A program made the translations under genes and the position numbers. Shown one piece after another: positions 28,272 through 38,803 of a DNA stretch of 64,000 nt. The number at the start of each line of letters is the position of its first letter. Position 1 is the stretch's first letter. The DNA is from Nodularia sp. NIES-3585 (GTDB taxonomy: Bacteria > Cyanobacteriota > Cyanobacteriia > Cyanobacteriales > Nostocaceae), in NCBI RefSeq assembly GCF_002218065.1, contig NZ_BDUB01000001.1:1620711-1684710 (forward strand), given 5' to 3'. The notes beneath the pieces were generated by a model. The model made no database searches. It was not told the origin of the DNA and saw only the letters and a list, made by a program, of their open reading frames with translations.

Positions 28272-29611
28272 GTGAAAATCACAAATAATCCCTATTAGGG
28301 ATTGAAACTGGAATATATATGCTTTTTGTGGCGACTGGCAAGTGAAAATCACAAATAATCCCTATTAGGGATTGAAACTCAATCATGTTACAAGTAGGCT
28401 ATCTAAGCCTTGGGTGAAAATCACAAATAATCCCTATTAGGGATTGAAACCTGATTAACTAGAACCACATTAAGTTCTGCCGCAAGTGAAAATCACAAAT
28501 AATCCCTATTAGGGATTGAAACGGGATTTTCCCACCAATTAAATGGCATAAGATAGGTGCAATATCAGTGAAAATCACAAATAATCCCTATTAGGGATTG
28601 AAACGGGATTTTCCCGATCCCAAGTCCCCCAATGCCGGGTGAAAATCACAAATAATCCCTATTAGGGATTGAAACAAATCGCCGCCAGAAATATTAACCG
28701 CTTGCTCGAAAGTGAAAATCACAAATAATCCCTATTAGGGATTGAAACTCATTCCTATTCAGGATTACGTGAAATCCAAATCGTGAAAATCACAAATAAT
28801 CCCTATTAGGGATTGAAACTTTGTAATAGCTCTTAAGGTGATTGCTCACATTCAAGTGAAAATCACAAATAATCCCTATTAGGGATTGAAACATACAGGA
28901 GATTGGCTAGCCCGATCGCTAGGTGAAAATCACAAATAATCCCTATTAGGGATTGAAACGACCTGACTTTTTTCAATGGGATTGCCACTTGAATGTGAAA
29001 ATCACAAATAATCCCTATTAGGGATTGAAACTTGGCTCAGATGAAATGAAAGTAATTGAACTAGAGTGAAAATCACAAATAATCCCTATTAGGGATTGAA
29101 ACAAAATCGCGTAACTTTTACGCAAAACTTACACAATCGTGAAAATCACAAATAATCCCTATTAGGGATTGAAACACAAAGCTTCCAGCCCTTCACGATA
29201 CTGCATCCTGAAGTGAAAATCACAAATAATCCCTATTAGGGATTGAAACAAAAATACTAAATTTGAAGAATCGGCGGAGTATATTACGTGAAAATCACAA
29301 ATAATCCCTATTAGGGATTGAAACTGCCAGCTTTGTTGTTGTGCCGTGCCAGTTGATTGTGAAAATCACAAATAATCCCTATTAGGGATTGAAACCCAAA
29401 ATTACATCCTTGGTCAATGATGTCCAAATCGTGAAAATCACAAATAATCCCTATTAGGGATTGAAACATTTGTTCCTGGATTTGTTGCGAAAATGTATGT
29501 AGGTGAAAATCACAAATAATCCCTATTAGGGATTGAAACGCGTACAGGTGCGAGAGTTTGTGAAAAATTACCGCGTGAAAATCACAAATAATCCCTATTA
29601 GGGATTGAAAC
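28272..29611 (+). CRISPR. CRISPR array, 19 identical 37-bp repeats and 18 spacers, no cas genes nearby
   Basis: The repeat begins GTGAAAATCACAAATAATCC and ends CTATTAGGGATTGAAAC. I see no variant copy, including the last. The core AATCCC-TATTA-GGGATT forms a hairpin, and the end ATTGAAAC is the usual 8-nt 5' tag left by Cas6 in cyanobacterial type I-D/III systems. Spacers are 30-45 nt, mostly 34-36. Orientation by the tag and leader is plus strand. No cas1, cas2, cas6 or effector gene lies in the window, so the array must be served in trans. It sits between a sugar permease operon and rca. Confidence 0.98.
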
Positions 29612-29757
29612 CCCAAACCTGAAAATCAGAAAGTGCTGAGTTAGGATAAAAAACATGGATTTTGTTGGTTTAATTCCTAAAAAGTGGTGCGCCGCAGCAA
29701 GAGGGGAGCAAGCGTTCCTCCCCTGGCATTTGCAATGATGCGCTTTGAAACCTAAAA

Positions 29758-31044
29758 TTAACAATCAGGTCGTTGAATAATGCTTTCTAAAACTCGTCGT
29801 TTTGCATTCGGATCAATGCCAAACAGGCGAACATATTCATTATTATGTTCTGATAAACAAGCTGATAAAGCTGCGATCGCTTCATTTTCGTCCTGAGTCT
29901 GAACTGTGGCACAGCTAGCCCAGGAACCTGTACGGAAACGACGCTGATCTACGTGTTCTAAACCTATACGGTAGCCTTGAGTTAGCAAGTTTCTTAATTG
30001 CCCAAGCACATCTTCACTGATATTTGTTTTGGCTGCTTTGCCGTTACCGTTACTATATGGCTGGGGTTCAGTTTTACCAACTTCTTGACGTTGGGTAGAA
30101 CCATTTCCAGATGTAGAGGAAATATTGGGTGCAGGAACCGAGTGCGCCATTTGCATTTCAGACTCGTAAACGGCGCGATTATACTTAGAGGATAGCCGCA
30201 TTTGTTCCATTTGCTGCTGTTCCTTGACCATCAAATCTCCCCGTACAGTCAGGTGTGACAGGCTGAAGTCCGGTTTCTGGAAGTCAGGCTTTTCTTTACT
30301 GTTGACTACATGGGAACCTACACGATTAAACCCAACTTTTTGGATGAAGGACAGGATTTGTTCATCGTAAATTTGCGATCGCAACGCGCCAAAAAAGTCA
30401 ACTGACTGTTTAGAAAACCGATCTACCAATTGCTCAATTTCAGCTTTAGATAACCCATCTGGCTCAAAAATGCCATTCAGAATGCCGATTTTGTCTTCGC
30501 GATTTGGTTGCCAATAGAATTTATCCATCCGCCCATCTCGTACCAGTGGAGAATACAGAGTACCAAAATCATTTCCCGTCACAATAATGGGTACACGGGG
30601 TAAGGGTTCACTGTCATAACTGCCGGGTAGCTGTACATTGGTGGGGTTATCAGCAATATTCATCAAGGTGGCGTTAACCAATTGAGTATTGACTGTATAC
30701 TGAGTTGTGCCATCTATCCGACCCGCTCCCGCATCTAAGTCGTTAATCATTAACACAGCCATTTTACCGTGGGTGCGAATGATGTCTGCGGCTTCTCGAT
30801 ATCTTAAGCGAATCATCCGAGCGGGATCTCCAGCATCTGGACTTTCTAATTCACCCGCAGATACATGAACAGTTTGTACGCCCATCAGGTCGTATACCAG
30901 TTCACATTGAAATGTTTTACCTTCGCCTTTGTGTCCGTGAATACCCAGAATTAGGGGTAAACGAACTCCTGGTAAATCCAGAAAATTTTTGGTGATGTGA
31001 ACTGATAGTTTATGCAGAAAACGAGGAGCAATATAATATGTCAT
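29758..31044 (-). CDS. rca: Rubisco activase with C-terminal small-subunit-like domain (428 aa)
   Basis: Rubisco activase is an AAA+ remodeller that frees Rubisco from inhibitory sugar phosphates. Residues 1-290 are the ATPase: Walker [18 protein letters not shown], Walker [12 protein letters not shown], sensor region [27 protein letters not shown]. After a Ser/Gln/Asn-rich linker, residues 340-425 form a Rubisco small-subunit-like (SSUL) domain ([26 protein letters not shown]), also found in CcmM. It tethers the enzyme to Rubisco in carboxysomes. This architecture is known from heterocystous cyanobacteria. rbcL is not in the window. Confidence 0.95.
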   Translation of the reverse strand: MTYYIAPRFLHKLSVHITKNFLDLPGVRLPLILGIHGHKGEGKTFQCELVYDLMGVQTVHVSAGELESPDAGDPARMIRLRYREAADIIRTHGKMAVLMINDLDAGAGRIDGTTQYTVNTQLVNATLMNIADNPTNVQLPGSYDSEPLPRVPIIVTGNDFGTLYSPLVRDGRMDKFYWQPNREDKIGILNGIFEPDGLSKAEIEQLVDRFSKQSVDFFGALRSQIYDEQILSFIQKVGFNRVGSHVVNSKEKPDFQKPDFSLSHLTVRGDLMVKEQQQMEQMRLSSKYNRAVYESEMQMAHSVPAPNISSTSGNGSTQRQEVGKTEPQPYSNGNGKAAKTNISEDVLGQLRNLLTQGYRIGLEHVDQRRFRTGSWASCATVQTQDENEAIAALSACLSEHNNEYVRLFGIDPNAKRRVLESIIQRPDC

Positions 31045-31150
31045 ACAATTTTAGATTTTAGATTTTAGATTAAGAAATCTGAATTTTTCATTATTCCACG
31101 CAGGTAGACTTCTGCTATATACAGCGCTTTTCGGTGTTATGAGGTAGAAG

Positions 31151-31192
31151 AACCCCACCCCCAACCCCCTCCCCGCAAGCGATGAGGGGGCT
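31151..31192. repeat. GC-rich dispersed repeat (CCCCTCCCCGCAAGCGA type)
   Basis: One of at least four copies in the window (also near 124-144/290-305, 20988-21016 with 21945-21957, and 36833-36875). It forms a C-rich/G-rich hairpin around GCAAGCGA. The copies near the left end and near 21 kb have each taken an IS5-type insertion. Confidence 0.7.
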
Positions 31193-31296
31193 AAGATGTA
31201 CCTATAAAAGGTTTAGCCAACCTCGATAAAACTATCGCTCTACGGTCAGCCGCTACGCGTCATGCTTGTAATGAATTGGCAAGTTTTCCTCAACGC

Positions 31297-32550
31297 CTAT
31301 TCCCTAGATTGAATTTGTCGATTAGCGGCATTCTGCGCCCGTACCATAGCTGATTTTAAAGGTTGTTGCCCAAGTAAGGCACTCATAAACTGATTATCAA
31401 AATTATCAGCGATCGCTCCTGGATATTTACCTAACTGCCACATTGTCGCATAATCTATCCCAGCCACGAGAGGCGATCGCAAAGGGTCTTGGTCATAACC
31501 TAACTTTTTAGCTACCGATTTCCGTGTGGGCAATGCAAACCCTGTACCTGTCCATTGTGCCATCCCTTCCTTACTGGTGAGAAAAGAAATCAACTCCCAG
31601 GCTTCAGATTTATGCTGTGACTGCTGATTCATCACATAGGCAACAGTAAACACCATTGTCCCTTTTTTGTCATTAATCGTAGGTACTTCTGCCGTAGCAA
31701 ACTCCAGTTGCGGAAAAGTCGTCTCCAAATAAGGAATAGCCCAATTACCTTCAATCACCATTGCTACGCGACTTTGACCAAACATTTCCGTTCCTGAGTT
31801 AGTGCCAACATCAGTGGCTTGAGCAGAGGTACGGTCTTTTTGATACTGGTCTATCACCAACTGCAATCCCTGCAAACCTTCAGGATCAGCAAAGGCAGCG
31901 TCACCATTTTGGTCAATGACTTTTCCCCCAAAAGCCGCAATTTTATAAGCTTGATAACTCAACTTTGGTGTAACTCCAAAGCCGTATCTGTTAACTTTGC
32001 CTGTTAACTTTTGGGAGTAGCTGCGTAATTCATCCCAAGTAGTGGGCGGACGGCTTAAACCTGCGGCAGCGAAGGCTTTTTTGTTATAAAACAGCGCCAA
32101 GGTGGAATAATCTTTCGGAAGACCATAGATATAATTTTGGGCTTTAAAATTATCCAGCAAGCTCTGTTCAAAGTCCTCTAGGTCAAATTCGGGGGTAATG
32201 TAGGCATTCAATGGCTCCAGGACATTCTGGCTCATAAAGAAGGGAGCTTCTAAGGATTCCAGATAGAAGACATCAGGCGCAGCTTCCCCAATCAAGCGGG
32301 TTGTAATAACATCCATGTATTGGCCAGAAATCACCTCATATCTCACCTTGATATTTGGATGCTGTGCTTCAAAGTCTTGTAATAACTGCTTTAATAATTT
32401 TTGTTCAACTGGATTACCAGCCCAACCGCTGAGTTTGATAGTCACCGCGCTGGTTTGGTACTTTGGTAGTTGGAAATTTTGGTAACTAATAATAGCGATC
32501 GCGATCGCCATTACCAGTGCGAAAAATTGAACCCAGCTTTTTTTGTTCAC
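31297..32550 (-). CDS. sugar ABC transporter substrate-binding protein (417 aa)
   Basis: Family 1 solute-binding protein. The N-terminal hydrophobic segment (residues 8-24) is an uncleaved anchor or signal peptide without a lipobox cysteine. VTIKLSGWAGNPVEQKLLKQLLQDFEAQHPNIKVRYE and APDVFYLESLEAPFFMSQNVLEPL are typical of sugar binders, as is the later GTGFALPTRKSVAKKLGY. It delivers substrate to a MalFG-type transporter, possibly the permeases at 26133-27877. Rca, on the same strand, follows 250 bp downstream. Confidence 0.9.
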   Translation of the reverse strand: MNKKSWVQFFALVMAIAIAIISYQNFQLPKYQTSAVTIKLSGWAGNPVEQKLLKQLLQDFEAQHPNIKVRYEVISGQYMDVITTRLIGEAAPDVFYLESLEAPFFMSQNVLEPLNAYITPEFDLEDFEQSLLDNFKAQNYIYGLPKDYSTLALFYNKKAFAAAGLSRPPTTWDELRSYSQKLTGKVNRYGFGVTPKLSYQAYKIAAFGGKVIDQNGDAAFADPEGLQGLQLVIDQYQKDRTSAQATDVGTNSGTEMFGQSRVAMVIEGNWAIPYLETTFPQLEFATAEVPTINDKKGTMVFTVAYVMNQQSQHKSEAWELISFLTSKEGMAQWTGTGFALPTRKSVAKKLGYDQDPLRSPLVAGIDYATMWQLGKYPGAIADNFDNQFMSALLGQQPLKSAMVRAQNAANRQIQSRE

Positions 32551-32762
32551 AAATAGATGCCAGTTCTTTCATCTCACTTATATATTCTGGCTTGTGAATT
32601 TATATTTAAGATATGTGTATTTTTGTTAAGAAATAAAATGTAAAATCACGAATTATGAGGGAAAAAAGTCCTTTAGAGAATGTCATTCTTGGTAATTAGC
32701 GAGATTGGGGACTGGGTACTGGGAAAGTTTCTTCGCCCCTGCACCCTGACCCCGGCTCCCTA

Positions 32763-33713
32763 CTATTCAGCGACTGTAGAACTCAGACTCATGGTTTCCC
32801 ACAACACCATAGGATGTGTCGTTGGTATGGGTTGGTGCAAAGCAATCAACTGGGTTAAGGTGTTCTTTAATTGCGTGCGGGATACAATATCATCTACAAA
32901 ACCATGCTTTAACAAATCTTCTGCGGTTTGAAAATCTTCTGGCAGTTTTTCACGCAGAGTTTGTTCAATCACTCGCCGACCTGCAAAACCAATGGTTGCT
33001 TTGGGTTCTGCAATAATAATATCTCCCAACATGGCAAAACTAGCGGTAACGCCGCCTGTAGTGGGATTTGTCAAAATCGGAATATACAGTAGTTTAGCCT
33101 GACGATGGCGTTCTAAGGCTGCGGAAATTTTAGCCATCTGCATTAAGGAGAGCATTCCTTCTTGCATTCTCGCCCCACCAGAGGTACAGATGATGACGAC
33201 AGGATAGCGTCGCCCAGTTGCTTGTTCAATCAAGCGGGTAAGTTTTTCGCCCACCACTGAACCCATACTACCGCCCATGAAGCGGAAATCCATCACGCCC
33301 AGGGCGATGGGCAAACCGTTGATTTCACCCAAACCAGTTTTAACTGCGTCTACTAAACCAAGTTTTGCCTCCATTTCCCGCAGGCGATCGCTATAAGGTT
33401 TGCGATCGCGAAATTGCAGGGGATCTGTGGGGCGCAGATGCTCATCTATTGGTTGCCAAGTATTGATATCTATCAACTGGCGAATCCGCTCATCGCTGTC
33501 CACGCGATTATGATGTCCACATTCAACGCAGACCATCTGGTTAGCTTTCAGGTCTTTTGTATAGGTTAATACGCCACATTTAGGACACTTATGCCACAGC
33601 CCATCAGCAATTTCTCGTTCTTGACGTTCTAAATTGGTAGCTCCTGATTTCCGTCGATTTGCAAACCAATCTAATAGAGACTTTAAACCACGTGATTCTT
33701 CGTTGTTTGCCAT
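32763..33713 (-). CDS. accD: acetyl-CoA carboxylase carboxyltransferase subunit beta (316 aa)
   Basis: AccD transfers the carboxyl group from biotin to acetyl-CoA in the first step of fatty acid synthesis. A four-cysteine zinc ribbon (CPKC...CVEC) occupies about residues 40-62, and the crotonase-like core carries [23 protein letters not shown] and [18 protein letters not shown] choose the ATG giving [17 protein letters not shown], the normal start, over an upstream TTG-type extension at 33752. It is monocistronic here. Confidence 0.97.
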   Translation of the reverse strand: MANNEESRGLKSLLDWFANRRKSGATNLERQEREIADGLWHKCPKCGVLTYTKDLKANQMVCVECGHHNRVDSDERIRQLIDINTWQPIDEHLRPTDPLQFRDRKPYSDRLREMEAKLGLVDAVKTGLGEINGLPIALGVMDFRFMGGSMGSVVGEKLTRLIEQATGRRYPVVIICTSGGARMQEGMLSLMQMAKISAALERHRQAKLLYIPILTNPTTGGVTASFAMLGDIIIAEPKATIGFAGRRVIEQTLREKLPEDFQTAEDLLKHGFVDDIVSRTQLKNTLTQLIALHQPIPTTHPMVLWETMSLSSTVAE

Positions 33714-34384
33714 TTTTATCTTTTTTTTAAGTGGGTATGAGGTTGAAAACATATCAAGCCACTATGGGATGTCCAGGTGAAAAAGTTCTAGGTCTAGAGC
33801 AACTGATTTGTCAATCTTGACCTACGCTTTCAAAGTCTCCAGATTTGCTCTTGTACAAATGCAAATAACACCCCATTTTAGCTTTCTACTCTTGACTACA
33901 TCTCAAATTACGCTTATAAGCAATTCAGACCTGATTTTTTATCTGTGGTTGCCAGCTTAACGAAAATGCTGATGCGAACACAAGCCTCTTGCTAGGCTGA
34001 ATTTTGTAATCTGATGGCTATAGTCAAGGTCAATTGAACATCAACCCCTAAAGGAGATGCCGTTTTCTCTACCCAACACCGAAGCACTGCTCCAAATAAA
34101 TCATTCGTGTTGCTAGTTTTTGAGAAGTGAGCATCTGTGTCACAGATTAGTTATGCTTGCCAATGTTTACTCTTGATCAAGAGGGTGATACCAGTCACAA
34201 GCTGATATTACCAAAAGGTAAGAGGGGTATGGGGTAATGACGGCTACAAACAGAGGGAGTGGGGATTGGGAAGAGGCAGGGAGCAGGGGTGCAGGGGTGC
34301 AGGGGGGATAAAGAACAAATATCGTTTGATGAAATGGGGCAATTTATTTTCTGGAAATCCCTAAAATGTTTTATCTATGCTTGG
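33714..34384. other. 671-bp gene-free region between accD and prepilin peptidase
   Basis: No ORF of note on either strand. The right part (34255-34310) is a degenerate G-rich STRR-like tract (CAGGGAGCAGGGGTGCAGGGG). The left part holds scattered inverted repeats, for instance ATTTGTCAATCTTGAC and its surroundings near 33810. The length and structure leave room for an sRNA, but I find no family signature. Confidence 0.45.
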
Positions 34385-35209
34385 TTAAAAAAATAACCCT
34401 AGGTAAGTAGACAAAATCCCTTCACCATAAAATAGTGTGATTACCGCTCCTAAACCTAGACAAGGCCCAAAAGGAAAAGGGATTTTTTTTCGTTGTAATA
34501 GCAACATTGCGCCACCATAGACTATTACACCTACTAAACAGCCAATATAAAAAGCTAGAAGCAAATATTGCCAGCCTAACCAAGCTCCCATCATGGCGGC
34601 TAATTTGCCATCACCGCCACCCATGGCCTCTTTACCCAAGGCTATGGAACCAACTATAGCGATCGCATCAAACAGCCATAATCCTAAGACTGCTCCCACT
34701 ATGCTCATCATCAGGTGATTAACTAAGCCTATCCCACCGCCCTGTGAGAAAAAACCCACAGCCATTTGAAAACAAATCCCTACGACTAAACCCGATTTAG
34801 TCAGGACACTAGGTAAGGTCATTGTATCCAAGTCAATGAGAGATAAGGCCAATAGCCAGCTACAAAAAGCCCAGTAACTTATTGTAATAATTGAAACTTG
34901 AAATTCCCAAAAGATCAGCAAAAAAATTATACCCGTTATCCCCTCTACCACAGGATAACGGAGAGAAATTTTGGTTTGACAATAACGGCATCGCCCTCTT
35001 AACCATATCCACCCCAGCACGGGTACATTATCGTGAGCTTTTAGCTGGTTTTTGCAACGAGGACAGCGAGAAGGCGGCCACAAAACAGATAACCGAGCAG
35101 GTAATCGATAAACTACAACATTAATAAAGCTGCCAATAGATGCACCCAGCACAAAGACAATGATACTCGCCGGGACGACCATCAAAATGTCCATATAGTT
35201 TTTTGTCAT
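34385..35209 (-). CDS. pilD: prepilin peptidase, A24 family (274 aa)
   Basis: PilD cleaves and N-methylates type IV prepilins in the plasma membrane. The N-terminal methylase part has the pattern GASIGSFINVVVYRLPARLS and a zinc-binding pair CPRC...CRYC. Both catalytic aspartates are present (LIDLDTMTLPSVLT and AMGGGDGKLAAMMGAWLG), amid eight or so membrane helices. Length is standard. The true start may be a Met five or more codons in. It supports type IV pili, and so motility and DNA uptake together with the comM-type gene. Confidence 0.93.
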   Translation of the reverse strand: MTKNYMDILMVVPASIIVFVLGASIGSFINVVVYRLPARLSVLWPPSRCPRCKNQLKAHDNVPVLGWIWLRGRCRYCQTKISLRYPVVEGITGIIFLLIFWEFQVSIITISYWAFCSWLLALSLIDLDTMTLPSVLTKSGLVVGICFQMAVGFFSQGGGIGLVNHLMMSIVGAVLGLWLFDAIAIVGSIALGKEAMGGGDGKLAAMMGAWLGWQYLLLAFYIGCLVGVIVYGGAMLLLQRKKIPFPFGPCLGLGAVITLFYGEGILSTYLGLFF

Positions 35210-35314
35210 TTTGCATACACTACTCTAGCCTTTAGTTTCTGTTTTTTCACAGAAATGTTAAGACATCTGAAGAGCGTATACGTCTGGTGTCAAAAGTCAA
35301 TCAATGACAAATGA

Positions 35315-35575
35315 CTAATACATATGTGATTCAATTTGACTTAATGGCACAAAACATTCTTGCGGTAAAAGCACTGGTTGCTGTGTGAAAATCACTTTAC
35401 CCCGATGAGTAATGTGATTAATGGCTACTCCTGAAGGTTGTCCAGCTATTTCAGGATGTACCTCACAGTGGATGTAGTAAATCTGCCCTGCTGCTCTGAT
35501 TAAGGCTGGATCAATCAAAGGAGACTGGTTTTTGGGGGCAGTAAATTTTGCTTGTTCTTGTCGTAATGCGTACAC
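35315..35575 (-). CDS. conserved small hypothetical protein (86 aa)
   Basis: A compact soluble protein without signal peptide. The middle part (QIYYIHCEVHPEIAGQPSGVAINHITHRGKVIFTQQPVLLPQECFVPLSQI) alternates hydrophobic strands like a small beta barrel. I recall no named family. It lies between prepilin peptidase and leuB on the same strand, with clear gaps on both sides. Confidence 0.55.
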   Translation of the reverse strand: MYALRQEQAKFTAPKNQSPLIDPALIRAAGQIYYIHCEVHPEIAGQPSGVAINHITHRGKVIFTQQPVLLPQECFVPLSQIESHMY

Positions 35576-35665
35576 TATCGACTGTTATATAAATTGCTAG
35601 ATTTGTCTTTAGTTTATCTGATACATTCAGTAAATGTTGCCAAATTGCCAGATTAAGGCGAAAAA

Positions 35666-36754
35666 TTATGATTTTCCCCAAGCTTTAATTAATGATTCCC
35701 CCATAGCACGACAACCTAAAAGATTCATGCCAGGGGACATAATATCACCTGTGCGATCGCCTTGGGCTAAAACTTGCAATACAGCTTGTTCCATTTTGTC
35801 TGCCGCTTTTGGTTGGTCTAAACCGTAGCGTAACATCATCGCGGCACTTAAAACCTGCGCCAGAGGATTGGCTTTATCCTGTCCGGCGATATCTGGGGCG
35901 GAACCGTGGACTGGTTCAAAAACACCAGGGCCAGAAGCACCCAAGCTCGCAGAGGGTAACATCCCAATACTACCAGTCAGCATGGCAGCAGCATCTGAGA
36001 GAATATCACCAAATAAATTGCCTGTAACAATAGTATCGAATTGCTTAGGAGCGCGTACCAATTGCATGGCGGCGTTATCGACGTAGAGGTGAGATAATTC
36101 CACATCTGGATATTCTGTTGCTAGTTGAGTCATGCGATCGCGCCACAACTGTGATACTTCTAATACATTGGCTTTATCTACAGAACAGAGTCTTCCGCCA
36201 CGTTTGCGGGCTGCTTCAAAGGCTACTCGCCCAATACGGTCAATTTCTGATTCAGTGTAAACCATTGTATTGATACCGCGCTTTTCTCCGGTATCAGTGG
36301 TAAAAATTCCTTTGGGTTGACCAAAATAAATCCCACCAGTGAGTTCGCGCACCACCATAATATCTACCCCTTCCACAACTTCCCGTTTTAAAGTGGAAGC
36401 GTCTATTAACTGGGGTAAAATTTGGGCTGGGCGGAGATTGGCAAATAATCCTAATCCCGCACGCAGTCCCAACAAACCTGCTTCTGGGCGTAAATTGGAT
36501 GGTAGAGAATCCCACTTATAACCACCAATAGCAGCTAGTAAGATAGCATCACTATTGCGACAAGTATCGAGGGTAGCAGCTGGTAGAGGTTCGCCTGTAG
36601 CGTCAATTGCTGCACCACCAATCAGGGCTTCGGAAAACTCAAATTGCAGGTCAAATTCTTTACCGACAACTTTTAGCACGTCTACCGCTACGGCCATAAT
36701 TTCGGGGCCAATGCCATCGCCGGGGAGTAGGGTAATGCGGTAGTTCTGTGTCAT
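35666..36754 (-). CDS. leuB: 3-isopropylmalate dehydrogenase (362 aa)
   Basis: LeuB oxidises and decarboxylates 3-isopropylmalate with NAD in leucine synthesis. Conserved segments are [36 protein letters not shown] (substrate arginine and tyrosine region) and the metal site [47 protein letters not shown] is the NAD-binding loop. The gene is complete and carries internal HIP1 sites. Confidence 0.98.
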   Translation of the reverse strand: MTQNYRITLLPGDGIGPEIMAVAVDVLKVVGKEFDLQFEFSEALIGGAAIDATGEPLPAATLDTCRNSDAILLAAIGGYKWDSLPSNLRPEAGLLGLRAGLGLFANLRPAQILPQLIDASTLKREVVEGVDIMVVRELTGGIYFGQPKGIFTTDTGEKRGINTMVYTESEIDRIGRVAFEAARKRGGRLCSVDKANVLEVSQLWRDRMTQLATEYPDVELSHLYVDNAAMQLVRAPKQFDTIVTGNLFGDILSDAAAMLTGSIGMLPSASLGASGPGVFEPVHGSAPDIAGQDKANPLAQVLSAAMMLRYGLDQPKAADKMEQAVLQVLAQGDRTGDIMSPGMNLLGCRAMGESLIKAWGKS

Positions 36755-36832
36755 AGTTAATTTCTATGGGGTAAATGCTTGTCGATTCAATATCATACTA
36801 TAGCGGTATACACTTGAATGAACTACATCATA

Positions 36833-36875
36833 GCCCCCTCCTCGCTTGCGGGGAGGGGGTTGGGGGTGGGGTTCT
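36833..36875. repeat. GC-rich dispersed repeat (CTCGCTTGCGGGGAGGGGG type)
   Basis: Inverted relative of the copy at 31151-31192, sitting in the leuB upstream gap. It is an uninterrupted example of the repeat into which IS5-type elements have inserted elsewhere in the window. Confidence 0.7.
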
Positions 36876-36978
36876 TGTATCTCACTTAACTGATAACTGC
36901 TATCATTAAAATACAAAAGTGCGCTGCCATGCTAGACAACGCACAATTTTAATATCACAGATAAAATCCAGCTAAATC

Positions 36979-37851
36979 CTACACACGCGCTAAAACTGGC
37001 TCAGGTTGTGCGACGCTGACAGTAGTTGTATCTGATTCTGTGCAGTAAATTTCACAGGAATTATTGGGACTTTCAATCAGTTTGATTTTGTACAGCGTAC
37101 CACCCAATTCTTGAATAGGCGATCGCAGCAAATTACTAATGTAAAGTGCGATATTTTCAGCCGTGGGGACAACTTCGGCAAAGAAAGGGATATCTTTGTT
37201 TAAAAAGGTGTGGTCGAATGCTTCTAGGACATAATCTTCCACCGCCTGATTTAAAGCCCCTAAATCCACAATCATCCCGGTGCGTGGATCAATTTCGCCT
37301 TTGACAGTAACTTCTAAATGGTAGTTATGACCGTGACCGTGAGGACGGGCGCATTTACCATAAATCTCAGCATTTTCTTCATTACTGAGTTGAGGATGAG
37401 CCAACCGATGGGCGGCGCTAAAGTGAGTGCTGATGCTGAGGTAAGCTTCCATTCCGTCTCCTATATAATCTGCCCAAAGTTCAGGATGTTCAAACAACTG
37501 CACACGCACTAAGGGTAAATGCGGTACTAAACGCTGCCAAATCACCCGTGCAATATTTTCAGTTGTGGGTAAAGTTTCTTGAAATTCTGCCCACACATCA
37601 TTGAGGTAAGAAAAATCTAGTTGGCTGGTAACTTCCTGCTTAATTACGTGTTTCACATCAGACAAGTTAAGAACCATGCCATATTTATCCAATTCCCCAG
37701 CCAGGGAGATAAATAAAACATAGTTGTGTCCATGTCCGGGAAATCTAGAACAAGCACCAAATTTCTCAGTATTTTCCGCTTCACTCAGTTCTGGAAAGAA
37801 ATACCGATGACTAGCCGAAAACTGAGCGCGACGATTAACAATACATTGCAT
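36979..37851 (-). CDS. tandem 6-carboxytetrahydropterin synthase (QueD/PTPS-like), two domains (290 aa)
   Basis: Two PTPS domains are fused. The first (residues 1-135) has HRYFFPELSEAENTEKFG and GHGHNYVLFI. The second (140-275) has HRLAHPQLSNEENAEIYG and GHGHNYHLEV. Both keep the zinc histidines. The cysteine expected in QueD-type catalysis occurs before each GHGHNY, in ACSRFPGHG and KCARPHGHG. Such enzymes make precursors of queuosine or pterin cofactors; cyanobacteria also make pterin glycosides. A pterin dehydratase gene lies 5 kb away. Confidence 0.88.
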   Translation of the reverse strand: MQCIVNRRAQFSASHRYFFPELSEAENTEKFGACSRFPGHGHNYVLFISLAGELDKYGMVLNLSDVKHVIKQEVTSQLDFSYLNDVWAEFQETLPTTENIARVIWQRLVPHLPLVRVQLFEHPELWADYIGDGMEAYLSISTHFSAAHRLAHPQLSNEENAEIYGKCARPHGHGHNYHLEVTVKGEIDPRTGMIVDLGALNQAVEDYVLEAFDHTFLNKDIPFFAEVVPTAENIALYISNLLRSPIQELGGTLYKIKLIESPNNSCEIYCTESDTTTVSVAQPEPVLARV

Positions 37852-38083
37852 GAGTATTCTGTAAACTGAGCTTAAAATTTCTTAAACTTTCACTACATTC
37901 CAGCATAAACTATAATTCGTAATTCGTAATATTTCCTGCGGAAACGCTGCGCGTAAAGCCTACGGCACACTTCGTGAACGCTTTAGCGATACGTAATTCG
38001 TAATTAGGAAACATGGAATACAGCCCATACAGTTTAGTTGATAAAATTGTGGTTGCCTAAATTTTGACTTTTAGGTTTAACTA

Positions 38084-38788
38084 TTAACTTACAGATTCTT
38101 GGACCTCGTAGTACAATCTCGCAGCTATCCGAAATAATTCTTGTCCTGTATGCAAATAACGCTCATCGTAGCTCAAAGGAAAGTAAGCTAACTCCTCTAC
38201 ACCATCTGCTACTTGACTGAGACTGTGGTAAATGTAAGCTGCTGCTCTGGCTAAACTGGGGGGATTTGGTAAAGAACGAAAAGTAAGTTGGGCTTGCTTC
38301 AAATCGTCTCGACTGGTGTTTAAATATTCTTGAAATTCTTCTAATAATTCATCATCAAAAGGATCGGCGGCTAATTGCTCAATTTGATCGTCTAAAGAAT
38401 TCAGAATATGATCAAGTAGCTCATTGACTGGTTGATAAACTAAGCGTAGCCATTCCTCAACGTGTTCATCAGCATCTCGTCCGGTTTGTCTGGTTGTCTG
38501 GTAACGTTTTTGAGCCGATGCTGCACGCTGTTGATAACTATTATTCTTTAATTTTTGCGACTCGTCTTGCAGTTTTTGGTCATAGCTGAGACGATTTTGA
38601 CTATCTTTTAAAACCTCATAGGCGGCATTGATCCGAATAATTTGCTCTTGATCTGATGTTTGCTGATTGCTGTCAGGATGAAACAACTTTACCAAGCGGC
38701 GATAAGATTGCTTAATCTCCGCTTGGCTAGCATTGGGATTAACTTTGAGTGTTTCGTAGTGGTTAGAAACGTCTTTAAAATCGACCAT
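38084..38788 (-). CDS. J-domain protein (234 aa)
   Basis: The N-terminal J-domain (residues 8-72) includes NHYETLKVNPNASQAEIKQSYRRLVKLFHPDSN with the HPD tripeptide that stimulates Hsp70. The remainder is acidic and helical without Gly/Phe or zinc domains, so it is a type III co-chaperone. It lies 15 bp after cysK, the third gene of a probable Rrf2-cysK-dnaJ-like operon. The partner DnaK and clients are unknown. Confidence 0.9.
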   Translation of the reverse strand: MVDFKDVSNHYETLKVNPNASQAEIKQSYRRLVKLFHPDSNQQTSDQEQIIRINAAYEVLKDSQNRLSYDQKLQDESQKLKNNSYQQRAASAQKRYQTTRQTGRDADEHVEEWLRLVYQPVNELLDHILNSLDDQIEQLAADPFDDELLEEFQEYLNTSRDDLKQAQLTFRSLPNPPSLARAAAYIYHSLSQVADGVEELAYFPLSYDERYLHTGQELFRIAARLYYEVQESVS

Positions 38789-38803
38789 TGATCTAATGTA
38801 ACG

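Noticed and set aside
29311-29764. Minus-strand ORFs of about 100 and 60 aa with repeating GFQSLIGIICDFH
   Set aside because: They are translations of CRISPR repeats and spacers in one frame; the periodicity is that of the array, not of a protein.
26133-31044. A cas operon flanking the array
   Set aside because: All ORFs near the array were read; they are sugar permeases and Rubisco activase, with no Cas1, Cas2, Cas6 or effector motif.
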